Counted from the stretch's first letter, positions 36,000 to 47,479 are shown. The stretch is DNA of 64,000 nucleotides from Temnothorax longispinosus (GCF_030848805.1 NC_092361.1:12192794-12256793); one strand, 5' to 3'. Program-made: numbers and translations. Notes: a model not told the origin generated them from the sequence alone.

Positions 36000-38900
36000 A
36001 ACCTTCTGCTCTGGAATTGCCAAGGGTACCGAGGCTGCAAGGAGGAAATGTCCATACGTAGCTCGGAATACGATGTTGTTGTCCTGACGACCAGATGTTC
36101 TGGCCCCGTACAGGTCTCCCTTCCTAATTTTAAAACCGCGAGTGGCAGGAACAGGCTCGGCAGTGGATGGGTATCAATATCCCTCCGTAATTATGTGGAG
36201 TTTACCGTCGTTCCCATTCCGGGTGCCCTCCCTGTGGGATACGATGTCGTTTGCGTGAGAACAAATAACCTATCCCGTAATATTAATATTGTTGCGGTTT
36301 ACAGACATCCAAACGAACCGATGGCCAGACGCGATTTCAGCCCGATCTTTGATGCCATTGGTGACAGCAGTTTAGATACTATCCTCCTTGGAGATTTAAA
36401 TGCGAAAAACATGGCGTGGAACTGCCCTGCCACGGATCGCAGGGGCGATCTTCTACATGAAATAATGGACGACGCGGAATATATCTGCGTTAATTCGGAT
36501 ACTAGCTCTCGCAGTGGCTCCAGAGGACAACGAGACACTAACCTGGACCTCCTCTTTGGTTCGGCTCGCATTGCAGGAGATATCACATACCAATAGATGA
36601 CTGACACATGGGGAAGTGACCACTTCCCTATTGTCTTCTCTTTTGGCGGAGGCCCGACAATATACAAGAAGATCACAAATCGTCTCTCTGCCAAGAAGAC
36701 GGACTGGCAACGCTTCAGTGAATTGGTGGAGAGTGAGATGGACTCGTCCTTGTCTTCTTGCCGGATCCTGCTATATGAGTGTTTTGAGCAATATTACTCT
36801 TTATTTATTGATATCATCAGGAATGCGGTCACGGTGGCCTCGGGCAAACGCGCAGGCGATACCCCTACTTTCATTCCCCAGGACAAAAAGAAAAATTCTC
36901 ACAAATGTTGGGATGCTGATTGCGACCGTGTTATTCGGAACAGAAGGTCGTCTTTGTCTGCCTTTAAGAAGTCAAAGAGTCTTCACGACTGGTTGGCGTA
37001 CAAGAGGGATGCTGCCATGCGAGACGCACCATCAAGTCTAAGAAGAAGGTTAGTTTTGACAAGTTTTGCAGTGGGATCGACAGGTTCACGAGTCTGTCAT
37101 ATGTTTGGAGTACCATGCGTATAATGAAGAACGCCAGAAGGAATTTGGAGCGGAACTCCTGGCCTACTAAGAACAGGGAGGACGTCATCAGATCTTCCAT
37201 TGATGAACTTGCCCCTCCGTACATGGGGGTTGACCCTTCTACGGACTTCGGCGAATATCACCCGGAGGAGGAATTGGAGTCCTCGTTCTCTCGAGCGGAA
37301 CTGGATAGGGCGATGGAGATGATTAGGAGGGATTCGGCTCCAGGCATGGACGGTGTGGAGTACCGCATGATCAGGGCCCTCCCTGAGTCAGCTAAACAGT
37401 GCATGCTTGACATTTTCAACAGGGTCTGAGCCACGGGGGTGCTACCGGAAGAATGGCTGGATTACCAAGTAGTTTTCATAGATAAAGTTGGCCGGGAAAA
37501 GGTCCGCCCTATCTCGCTTTCTTCGTGCATCGGGAAATTAATGGAAAGAATGATTAACGAGAGGCTGGTCTGGTGGGCCGAGAGGGAGGATAGGTTCAGT
37601 CCGTCGCAGAGTGGCTTCCGCAAGGGCAGGTCCTGCGCTGATAATCTTGTTAGGATCGTAGCGGATATAAGAATGGCCCTGTGTGCGGGCGAATTTGCTC
37701 TCGCTGCTTTCTTGGACGTCTCCTCGGCGTATGACTGCGTGGAGTATCGTATCATGCTGGCGCAATTAATCGCACTAAATTGTCACCCCACCATAGCCAG
37801 ATTCGTAAGCAACTGGCTATACCGGAGAAAGGTACGATTTATAGTGAATGCTCATGAACTCATAGATCGTTACGTTTACAGGAAACTCCCCCAGGGTGCC
37901 GTCTTGAGCCCGGCACTGTATGCGTTGTACACGCGGGACTTGTACGCCGACCTTCCGGAGGGCGTGGAGGCAGTTGAGTTTGCCCATGACATTAGCCTGT
38001 ATGTCCGAGGGCCCAACTGTGAGCGGAATCGACTCCTTTTGCAGCGTGCTGTGAACACCATTGCTGTCCGACTTCGCAACATGGATCTAGATCTCGAGCC
38101 CAAGAAGACCGTCCTCATAGAGTTCTCGAGAAGCGGATTCATAGACCGCCAGATGAAGATTTGAGTCGGGGATTGCGATATCGTCAATTGCGGGGCTGCC
38201 AAATTCCTGGGTGTGTGGCTAGACAACAGCTTGACAAACAGGTGCAGGAAATCAGGGGCAGGGTAAGCCGGGCCAACTCCATCATTAGATATCTGTGTGG
38301 TGTTTCCAAGGGTATGGAGGTGAACACGGTCCTGATGATATACAAAAGCCTGGTGAGATCAATTACGGATTATGGCAGCTTCGCCTTTTTCCCCAGAGAG
38401 CATTCGTTACAACTCAAATTGGAGAGAGCACAGTTTTTGGGAATCTGGCGGACCGCGTTGGGATACAGAAATTCCACGCCAAATAATGTGCTAATCGCTG
38501 AGGCTAAAGTCAGATACTTGAGAGATCGTGCGACTTTACTGGGCACGAATTTTGTAAACAAGGCAATGGCATATAATCGTAATGGTCTATGCGACAAGCT
38601 ACGCACCTTGTTGGACGGAGAGAACTACGTCCGATATAGACAACCTGCCTACAGGCCCTCGCTTTTGTCGCAAATATGGAGATCTGCTCGGCACAGACAG
38701 CTCATTGGTCCTATGGATAAATTTGAGATTTTTCGGGGGTCATTTGGGGCTCACACTTTCAAACCTACGATTGATCTGTCGACTGGAGATTGAGGAAGAG
38801 CAAGAAATTTTCGGATCGATCTCTCATCGACAGGATCAGGGAGAAACATGATCTGGGGGTGGACCCTGAGATTATGTTTTGCGGATGGCTCATTTGGCGA

Positions 38901-39757
38901 CTCATCCGTATCTACTGGAGCCAGCATAGTTTGTGATCAGGAGGATGTGTACAATATGAGTCTGCCGAAGCTGTATTCCTCGTTCACCGCCGAGGCATTT
39001 GCTGTTTATTCTGCGCTTCACCTTTTGTGGCATCAGAGACAGTGGAGAAAGGGTGAGGCAATGATTCTGACGGATTGTCAGGCGGTTGTTAAATCTATTC
39101 ATAACAACCACTTAAATGTACACCAGAATAAATACATCACGGAATCAAGAATCCTTATATACAGTTTAGAAAGATTCAGTGGTAAGAGGATCGTTATTGC
39201 ATGGATTCCCGCGCATGTGGGAATTCTGGGTAACGAACTGGCCGACGGATTGGCTAAGCAAGCGGCAGAAGAGGAGGCGGATCCCACCATCACCGTTCCG
39301 GTGGGGGTGGGATCCGCTGGCGGTGGTAAGAAGGGAGACATGGGAGGCCACCCAGTCATCGATTTTGCGAGAAGCACAACACAAGGGCGCCATCTACTTC
39401 GACTTATTTTATGACAGAGAAGCCACGAGACCGTGGTTCAGTAAGGTTAAAGCGGAACGTTACTTCATTACATTGATCAACAGACTAAGAGCAAACCATT
39501 ATAATCTGGGTTCATCGCTTAAACGCAAAGGATATATCGACAGTGAGAGATGCGAGTGTGGCTGCGAGTGTGAGGACATTCATCATGTGTTGCTGAGATG
39601 CCGCTTGTATGATGAGCGAAGAGTCGTTTTGGATTCGGAACTAAGAGAGGCCGAATTTACGGAAGAGATAGACATTTTCAGACTTATTGAGACTAAAAAT
39701 TGGGACGTGCTGTATATTATTTTTAAATTCATCAAGTCCATGGGCAAAGTGATATAG
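36000..39757 (+). pseudogene. LINE ORF2 (endonuclease, reverse transcriptase, RNase H), broken
   Basis: Endonuclease: LLLWNCQGYRGCKEE, LLGDLNAKNMAW, WGSDHFPIVF. Reverse transcriptase: RPISLSSCIGKLMER, SGFRKGRSCADN, LDVSSAYDCV, LPQGAVLSPALY. Its active-site FADD reads FAHD (His codon 37985-37987), so the enzyme is dead even apart from frame damage. RNase H: FADGSFGDSS, TAEAFAVYSALHLL, WIPAHVGILGNELAD. Tail: CECGCECEDIHHVLLRC. Stops at 36594-36596, 37427-37429 and 38162-38164; frameshifts near 37035, 38245, 38800 and 39380. No ATG precedes the endonuclease domain after the ORF1 stop. Confidence 0.88.
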
Positions 39758-40115
39758 TGTTTGTTTTGACTTTTTCGGAAATAGACAATATGTGCCAATT
39801 GCCTCGTGCATAAAGCACCCCTCCGTCCTCATCCGAGGACACCAACGAAAAAACCCCCTTTAACAACCTTAACAGGAATATCCTAAATGTGATTATAAAT
39901 TTTTTGAATGATTGTAAGTTCGATTTATAACTGATTGATATGGAGCTTGGCTCTCCTCTTTATCGACACGTGGAGGAGTAACAGAAGAAATAGGCAAGAG
40001 GGCGACTCTTTCCCCGGAGAGTCCCCCAGATTTCTTGTTATAAAGCGTGATACTTTGGTTCCTGTGGAACCAGCAATCCATTCGGGGCAGAAAAAAGAAG
40101 AAGAAGAAGAACCTA

Positions 40116-40330
40116 ACACGGTAGTGTCTCGCCGGTCTCGCGTCAAGTACGCGCGGAGCGATACCGACCGTGACTCTTTACGCGACGCGACGATTAATAT
40201 TTTTTCTGATTTTCTGATTCAAGGTAATTGTTTTATTTATTTACATGTAATTATCCTATTATTATACGACGCGAAGCAAGACCGCACCGTGACTCTTTTA
40301 CGCGACTAAGTGCATGTGACAGGAATTATA
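40116..40330. repeat. Direct repeat, 3' side of retrotransposon, and flank
   Basis: 40116-40192 repeats 33486-33552 with small differences (an extra GCCGGTCTC, and ATACCGACC for AGACCGACC). 40286-40305 holds a further partial copy. The rest is short AT-rich sequence. Confidence 0.8.
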
Positions 40331-40482
40331 GTGGTTTACGTTTACATGAGTATTACTTCTGTAGTAACTTATACGAACGATATCATCGTAGTTACTATAA
40401 AATCTCCCGTTTATGCGGAGGAATTATCGTATCGTTCGTAAGTTACTACAGACTTAAGTAACGCTCGCGTAAACGTAGTATA
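40331..40482. mobile_element. Hairpin element, TACGTTTACGCGA-type ends
   Basis: The arms pair across the element (ACTTCTGTAGTAACTTA with TAAGTTACTACAGA-type sequence, and GTTTACGTTTAC with its inverse CGTAAACGTAG). Same family as the nested hairpin at 49393-49543. Confidence 0.82.
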
Positions 40483-40639
40483 GGTTAGATTACCGGCTTT
40501 TTATTTTACATAAAACGCGAGATTCACTTATGTATGCAAGTTTAACGCCTATTGAGTTAATATGAAATAATTTTCCTAAATGTAAAAATAACACAATGTT
40601 ATATATGCGGTTTGGCGTGAACATATATCGCGACAATAG

Positions 40640-41576
40640 CCAAGGTGATCGAAGAAGTTGTGTATAATGTCCCGATTCAACGGCCCCTGTCCCTGGTTGA
40701 GAGTGTTAATAATGACATTAATATCTCTCACACTGTCAAGCCAAATTGGCTCTTCGTTCAGCTTCCGACTCATTCATCATTTCTCCTTTTGCAAAATTTG
40801 GAAAACAGCATGATGTATTGGTTGTTATAACAATAAATTGCTGCCAGTTCCAGATGTATTGAACAGTAAGTGATATAATCTTAACACGTTGAATAAAAAA
40901 GAAATCAGGATATTCTGATTATACAATACAGTTTTACTTTGTAGAGGATGATTACATGGCTGTATATTGGAGCGACAAATGGATTAAAGGATGCATTGAA
41001 CGTCCAGATCCATCGGGAGAGAGAAGCGTAGTACGATTACTCGATCAAGGTGGTTACTGGCAGTTTAGTAATTCGTAATGTAGGCCATTGATATATAATT
41101 ATTTGAGCCTACCCTTCCAAGCCATCGAAATCTTTTTAGCAAATATTCAGCTAAAGAACGGTAACTATATATTGACGTATACTATTCTTCCAGATTATAC
41201 ATACATCTCTACTCAAAATTATTTATCTTTGGATATATAATTATACTTTGATGTTATTCCTTTGCAGGTAAATGGTCGACAGAAGCTTACAATGTGGTAC
41301 AAAATTGTTCCTCAAAGGGAGTTGGTGCTCAAGCTCAGATTGAAGGTCGCATTCAAACTAATATTTATGCAAATATTTATTTTATGATACAAAATTATGG
41401 GGTAAGTAGTTATTATTTTCCAATCTTCGAGAATCTCTTTGCAGATGCGCAAATTAATTGAAATTAATTTTTTTAAGCTAATTTCCATTGCTGAAGAACT
41501 GGTAACGAACGGAAATGCTGAACAAGTAGCATGGGATCAGATGAAGCCAGAAACACTTAAATCCATCTGTACATAA
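40640..41576 (+). pseudogene. AKAP1-like tudor-domain fragment, decayed, introns kept
   Basis: Resembles the C-terminal tudor region of mitochondrial A-kinase anchor protein 1. Pieces 40640-40865, 40945-41160, 41268-41401 and 41479-41576 are separated by GT-AG intron-like gaps. Motifs in family order: VKPNWLFVQLPTHSSF, LPVPDVLN, KWIKGCIERPDPSGE, VVRLLDQGGYWQFSNS, YLSLPFQAIEIFLANIQ, WSTEAYNVVQNCSSKG, ISIAEELVTNGNAEQVAWDQ, then TAA. A frameshift in the first piece (near 40826) and an in-frame TAA after QFSNS (about 41077) break it, and no KH domain or mitochondrial anchor is seen upstream. Kept introns argue for a segmental copy, not a retrocopy. Confidence 0.75.
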
Positions 41577-42333
41577 GAGTTGTCAAGAAACTCTACAATT
41601 TTTACGCATAATTCGCGATTCTTAGTCAGTATGGACTAGAGTTTAATACAATCGCCATCATTGATGATTCCCTTTAATCGCGTCAAAATTGATTATTTCG
41701 CTTTTTGACTTCGTTTTTTACTCATGTTGTAAAATAGTTTTCCGATTGTGTAGAATATTTATATTTAGAAAGAAAGAAATTTATAAAGATTGCTATATTG
41801 ATCGTAGAGTAGAGAAAACAATAACTTAACATTTTACAAAGTAGTGTCACATTTAAACTAGAACATTTTATCGAATAACTCAGACGAATTAGGAAATCGT
41901 TTCTACGTGAATAATATCTATTTCTGATTGGGGACGATTCGAGAACTCATTGAAATAATTTAATTTCTTTTCACATTTACCTCTGTGAAGTTAGCACCTC
42001 ATCTTTCAAAAAACCATTTTTTTTCAAGTTCTGAATGCACCCCGAATAGTTCTAGAGTTTCTTATTAATTTTAAAAATAGTTCCGGCGAATAAAGCTAAA
42101 AAAAACTGTTGATGAATCTTGGGGGTGCTAACTTCACAAAATGAAATCACTAAATCAGCGATAACAATAAAAGTATTAAAAATATTTAATTTTGCCATTA
42201 AGATTTCTTTTAGAACTCTTGAGGTGCTACCCAGAACTCTCAACAAAACTCCCAAAACTTAAAAAAAAAAATTTTTTTACTTTACTCAAAAATCGAACAT
42301 ATCGAGAACTTTTTGTATATAGGTCTCAGGGCT
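41577..42333. other. AT-rich; a small hairpin with GTGAAGTTAGCACC arms
   Basis: 41577-41980 shows nothing recognisable. 41986-42140 contains TGTGAAGTTAGCACC and its inverse GGTGCTAACTTCACA, a small imperfect hairpin element. Confidence 0.6.
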
Positions 42334-43258
42334 TCGGGCATTAACAGTTATTGACAGAACTCGAAAGGTGTTACCCAGAACTCACAGCAGAACTCCCAGA
42401 ACTTTAAAAAAATTTTTTGATTATACGAAAAATCGCGAGAACTTTTTATATATCGGTTGTAGCGCTTCGAGCATTAATAGTTTTTGGTAAAACTCGTGAG
42501 GTGCTACCCAGAACTCTCATAAAATTGCCCGGTTTACGAAACAAAAATTTGATCCTTCGAAACTTAGAAATTTTTCGACCCGACATATAAAAAATCGCGA
42601 GAACTTTTTATATATCGGTCGTAGCGCTTCGAGCATTAATAGTTTTTGGTAAAACTCGTGAGGTGCTACCCAGAACTCTCATAAAATTGCCCAGTTTACG
42701 AAACAAAAATTTTATCCTTCGGAACTTAGAAATTTTTCAAACACGACAAAATTTTTGTTTCGTAAACCAGGTAATTTTATGAGAGTTCTGGGTAGCACCT
42801 CACGAGTTCTACCAAAAACTATTAATGCTCGAAGCGCTACGACCAATATATAAAAAGTTCTCGCGATTTTTCGTATAATAAAAAAATTTTTTTAAAGTTC
42901 TGGGAGTTCTGCTGTGAGTTCTGGGTAGCACCTCACGAGTTCTACGAAAAACTATTAAAACTCGAAGCGCTACGACCGATATATAAAAAGTTCTCGCAAT
43001 TTTTTACATGTCGGGTCAAAAAATTTCTAAGTTTCAAAGGATAAAATTTTTGTTTCGTAAACCGGGCAATTTTATGAGAGTTCTGGGTAGCACCTCACAA
43101 GTTCTACCAAAAACTATTAATGCTCGAAGCGCTACGACCGATATATAAAAAGTTCTCGCGATTTTTCGTATAATAAAAAAATTTTTTTAAAGTTCTGGGC
43201 GTTCTGCTGTGAGTTCTGGGTAGCACCTTTCGAGTTCTGTCAATAACTGTTAATGCCG
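42334..43258. repeat. Palindrome of about 0.9 kb built of tandem units
   Basis: The left half reads GCTACCCAGAACTCTCATAAA, CGCTTCGAGCATTAATAG and AAATCGCGAGAACTTTT in tandem units of roughly 180 bp. The right half is the inverse (TTTATGAGAGTTCTGGGTAG, CTATTAATGCTCGAAGCG). The centre is near 42750. The outermost units differ slightly (CAGTTATTGACAGAACTCG). No coding capacity. Confidence 0.85.
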
Positions 43259-43647
43259 GATATACTGTATATGCATATATACTGTATATATTTGATTAAT
43301 AAGTAATTTATCTGAGACTATTTATTTATTATTAAAAAAATTAATAAATATTTTTCACTAATTATTAATTTTCAAATAAATAATTATTTATTTTTTATAA
43401 ACTATCTATTAGTTATTTTAATAATAAAGAATTTATTTCTACTAATTACCAGTTTACAAAAGAAATTAATTCATATTTACCTAAATACTAACTTTCACAA
43501 ACTAGATATTTTTCTCTGACAAATTACCAATTCTTTAAGTAATCTACACTTCTCACAAAAATTAAAGGAATACTAAATTTATCTTTAAAAATAGGCAAAA
43601 TTCAAGCAGCTGTAACTTTGTTAAAAATAAACAAATTTTTAATTTAA

Positions 43648-44356
43648 GGACGTTCTCCGGTGGCAGTTGTGCTCAACTCAGACGCACGGAGTAATGATAT
43701 GGTTGACAACTACTTCCGTGCGCAAAAGTCTGAAACTCGTCTAGCCGCGCAGTTTTACTCGATCTGGCAAATTTTTGTTCCGTTTCCATTTCTCCAATAC
43801 CAATCATAAATGAGTACGTCCTACTTGTCTATTGAGCATTCTAAAAGTAAAAAATATAATGGATCATAAAGAAAAAAGATTAAATAACTTGATTTAAATA
43901 ACGTTGCCCATAAGATCTTGACGTTCTCTACTTAACCTATATGTCGCAGCGGTAGCAACGTTGTCAAGTCTCGCAATGATCTCTCCCTCCCTGCCTCCGA
44001 GCAGACGAAAATTATGTCCGATAGTGTTCTTTAGACGACTATTTCTCAAAAATAAATACCGCTTGCTATATCGAACTTTATTGTCATACGTCATTACTAA
44101 TAATATGAGGCATCTTATACTATTTTTTCAAAAAAATTCTAAGAAAACTGTATTTATTATTCATTAAAATGTCCGTGTCGAGAGAGCTCAACATAGGGAT
44201 CCCGTGTTAAAAATCGAAACTTTGAAGCTGAATATCTCAAATTTTAGTACCGCAAGGGGCATTGAATAAAACGCCTACGTATAAAACGCGTTTAATTAAA
44301 CATATACTGAAAGTTTAAGAAAATTTCTAAGAAAACGATTTTGCCGGTGAACGTCC
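43648..44356. mobile_element. TTAA-flanked element nested in the palindromes
   Basis: TTAA at 43644-43647 and 44357-44360. The ends GGACGTTCTCCGG and CCGGTGAACGTCC are inverted repeats with one mismatch over 13. The 709-bp interior has no transposase frame. It breaks the left arm of the palindrome whose other arm ends near 45085. Confidence 0.82.
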
Positions 44357-44360
44357 TTAA

Positions 44361-45088
44361 AAAAAGAATTTTAAAGCTTGAAATTTCTACTTTCAAAAAG
44401 TTACTATTATTTTTTAGTTTCTGTGAGTTTGGTAATTTTTACATATAGAAAACTACGGGCTGGACAAAATAGAAAATTTTTCTTTCACTTTGTGGGCTTG
44501 TCATGATCACAAAAAAAATCCGCGAAAATTTTTGACTTTTTAACGTGAAAGCTTGAAGTTTTCCTCGCAAAATCTTTTTTTAAAAATGTTTCTACAATTT
44601 TTTGTTACTAATTTATCGCGGATTGAACAAGAATAAGCTTTTTGACTTTGATTGCTCATAACTCCCTTAGAAATCATCGTATTGCAATTTAAAAAAATAG
44701 ATTCTTAAAGCTGAAACTTTGCTCTATTAAACGGTATAATTGCCAAATTTTTTTAAATAACGTAGATATGATACAAATTGATAAAAATAATGTAAAAATT
44801 AGCGATTTTTATCTTTTTTATTTTGACCCAGAAAACAATTGTACAGAACAACAACGCAGACACGTAGAAACATTTTTAAAAGAAGATTTTGGAAGGAAAA
44901 CTTCAAGCTTTCACATTAGTAAGTTGAAAATTTTCGCAGATTTTTTTTGTACGTGACAGGCTTACAGTGAGGGAAAAATTTTCTATTTTGTCCAGCTCGT
45001 AATTTTCTATATGCAAAAGTTACCAACCTTACAGAAACTAAAAAATAATAGTAACCTTTCGAAAGTAGAGGTTTTAAGCTTAAAATTT
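44361..45088. repeat. Second-level palindrome inside the outer element
   Basis: Arms pair across a centre near 44740: TTCTGTGAGTTTGGTAA with a TTACCAACCTTACAGAA-type inverse, and GGACAAAATAGAAAATTTTT with AAAAATTTTCTATTTTGTCC. It interrupts the left arm of the outer palindrome. Confidence 0.78.
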
Positions 45089-45852
45089 AAAGAGCATCGG
45101 CAAGCCCCCTGCAAAAAATGCCCGTTTTCGGTACCTTGATTTTTGAAACTTTTTTTATGCCAAATGGTTACTTATGATGACCCAATAATCCCTGCAAAAT
45201 TTTAAGAAGAGCATACGCCCCGTTTAAGAAATATAGGGGGTCAAAGTTGATCATTTCCAATCAAAAAATATAGCAGCTTCACATTTATACTCCAATAATA
45301 ATGTCCAAAAAATTCAGCCGAAATGGTTCTTTTAAGATTTTTGGCTGCTGATTACGAATCTGAAGTCAGATTTTAAAAATTCAAAATGGCGGATCCAATA
45401 TGGCGGACTGATTTTTCTTAAATTCATCGGATTCACTTGAAACTCGTTACTCGGGGGTTTTGGGGGTCGCTGATTGCGAATCTGAAGTCAGATTTTAAAA
45501 ATTCAAAATGGCGGATCCAATATGGCGGACTGATTTTTCTTAAATTCATCGGATTCACTTGAAACTCGTTACTCGGGGGTTTTTGGGGTCGCTGATTACG
45601 AAATTGAAGTCAGTTTAGAGAAATTCAAAATGGCGGATCCAATATGGCGGACTGATTTTTTCAAAATTCATCGGATTTACTTGAAACTCGTTACTCGGGG
45701 GTTTTTGGGGTCGCTGATCACGAATCTAACGGTGAACTAACTTTTAACCAACACTAAATCTTCTTTGTCACTACATTAAATCTACATAGAACCTATTTTG
45801 TCCTACAATGGACCTATTTTTCCTTACATTGGACCTATTTTTCCTTACATTG

Positions 45853-46220
45853 GTTGGATTATTACAACTTGCCTTTGCTGGCTGGATTATGCATTACATC
45901 TTGCCTTCGTTGGTTGGATTATTACAACTTGCCTTTGCTGGCTGGATTGTCGATTACATCTTGCCTTTGCTGGCTGGATTATGCATTACATCTTGCCTTC
46001 GTTGGTTGGATTATTACAACTTGCCTTTGCTGGCTGGATTGTCGATTACATCTTGCCTTTGCTGGCTGGATTATGCATTACATCTTGCCTTCGTTGGTTG
46101 GATTATTACAACTTGTCTTTGCTGGCTGGATTGTCGATTACATCTTGCCTTTGCTGGCTGGATTATGCATTACATCTTGCCTTCGTTGGTTGGATTATTA
46201 CATCTTGCCTTTGTTGGATA
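45853..46220. repeat. Minisatellite with 92-bp higher-order period
   Basis: Made of related subunits of 28 and 32 bases (GGATTATTACAACTTGCC, GGATTATGCATTACATCTTG and GGATTGTCGATTACATCTTG starts) that recur in the order 28, 32, 32. Since 92 is not a multiple of three, the same peptide pattern appears in all three forward frames. These frames are not genes. Confidence 0.9.
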
Positions 46221-46977
46221 TATTGGATCCGCCATTTTGAATTTTTAAAATCTGACTTCAGATTCGTAATCAGCGACCCCCAAAACCCCCGAGTAACGAG
46301 TTTCAAGTGAATCCGATGAATTTAAGAAAAATCAGTCCGCCATATTGGATCCGCCATTTTGAATTTTTAAAATCTGACTTCAGATTCGCAATCAGCGACC
46401 CCCAAAACCCCCGAGTAACGAGTTTCAAGTGAATCCGATGAATTTAAGAAAAATCAGTCCGCCATATTGGATCCGCCATTTTGAATTTTTAAAATCTGAC
46501 TTCAGATTCGCAATCAGCGACCCCCAAAACCCCCGAGTAACGAGTTTCAAGTGAATCCGATGAATTTAAGAAAAATCAGTCCGCCATATTGGATCCGCTA
46601 TTTTGAATTTTTAAAATCTGACTTCAGATTCGTAATCAGCAGCCAAAAATCTTAAAAGAACCATTTCGGCTGAATTTTTTGGACATTATTATTGGAGTAT
46701 AAATGTGAAACTGCTATATTTTTTGATTGGAAATGGTCAACTTTGACCCCCTATATTTCTTAAACGGGGCGTATGCTCCTCTTAAAATTTTGCAGGGATT
46801 ATTGGGTCATCATAAGTAACCATTTGGCATAAAAAAAGTTTCAAAAATCGAGGTACCGAAAACGGGCATTTTTTGCCGATGCTCTTTTATTCATTTTTAA
46901 CAAAGTTACAGCTGCTTGAATTTTGCCTATTTTTAAAGATAAATTTAGTGTTCCTTCAACTTTTGTAAGAAATGTAT

Positions 46978-47479
46978 AATTTACTTTTACTTAAATATTA
47001 TTAATTTTTATGTATTTGTTGTTATTGCTAATGTTGTGAATAATTAAAAAATAAAAATCTTTTGTAGATCCTTGCTTAACACTACAAAATAGGTGATATC
47101 AGTACAAAATTATCTTTTTCAAAAAGGTAAAAAAAAGTACACGCAATGTATTTTATATCACACGTGCGTGGAAACCCAATTTCCCACGCGATAAATTCCC
47201 CACTCGAACCCGTGCAGGAATGAAATATTTCATTCCCGCACGGCTTCGAGTGAGAAATCTCTCGCGCGTGCGGAATTGGCCATCCATCGCACAGATGGCG
47301 CGCACGCAATAGGCCACTTTCCACGCACTTTGTAATATAAAATAGAGTGTGTAACACGTGCGGGTTGAGAATTGGTCCACTCCGCACTCGTGTCCAATTC
47401 TCAACTTCCCGCACTTGTTACACAAATAACTATTGTAAATTCAAAAATCTAACCTAAGTGGTAGCTTTATATCTTTTTC
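46978..47479. repeat. Short flank, then nested palindromes rich in GTGCGG
   Basis: 47155-47420 contains several overlapping inverted repeats: GGAATGAAATATTTCATTCC, CACACGTGCGTGG with CCACGCAC, and GAGAATTGGTCCACTCCGCA with TGCGGAGTGGACC-like inverses. The antisense frames over it are a product of the palindromes. The remainder is AT-rich. Confidence 0.65.

Larger units (their letters stand above)
33554..40113 (+). mobile_element. Non-LTR retrotransposon (I/R1-like), full-length but dead
   Basis: Two-ORF LINE: a gag-like ORF1 with three zinc knuckles, and ORF2 with AP-endonuclease, reverse transcriptase, RNase H and a C-terminal Cys-rich motif, ending in a GAAGAAGAA tail (about 40091-40111). 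The RNase H plus a CCHC-bearing ORF1 points to the I/R1 group; exact clade not established. A 5' UTR of about 570 bp is kept. Both ORFs are broken by stops and frameshifts. Flanking direct repeats of about 67 bp suggest a long target duplication or insertion in a repeated target. Confidence 0.85.
43551..46977. mobile_element. Outer palindromic element with nested insertions
   Basis: The outer arms at 43551-43628 and about 46896-46977 pair (TTCAAGCAGCTGTAACTTTG with CAAAGTTACAGCTGCTTGAA). The left arm is then interrupted by about 1.46 kb and resumes at AGAGCATCGGCAAG (about 45089), pairing with the right arm from GCCGATGCTCTTT. Inner arms 45089-45735 and about 46225-46895 carry tandem units containing GGCGGATCCAATATGGCGGA. 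The centre is a 92-bp-period minisatellite. No protein is encoded. Confidence 0.82.

Noticed and set aside
45798..46310. Three overlapping forward frames of 128-170 residues rich in Leu, Trp and Cys
   Set aside because: They are the 92-bp-period minisatellite read in three rotations. No start context, splice sites or family match.
47082..47425. Two minus-strand frames with Cys and Arg
   Set aside because: Produced by overlapping palindromes. The two frames encode unrelated sequences from the same DNA and neither resembles a known protein.
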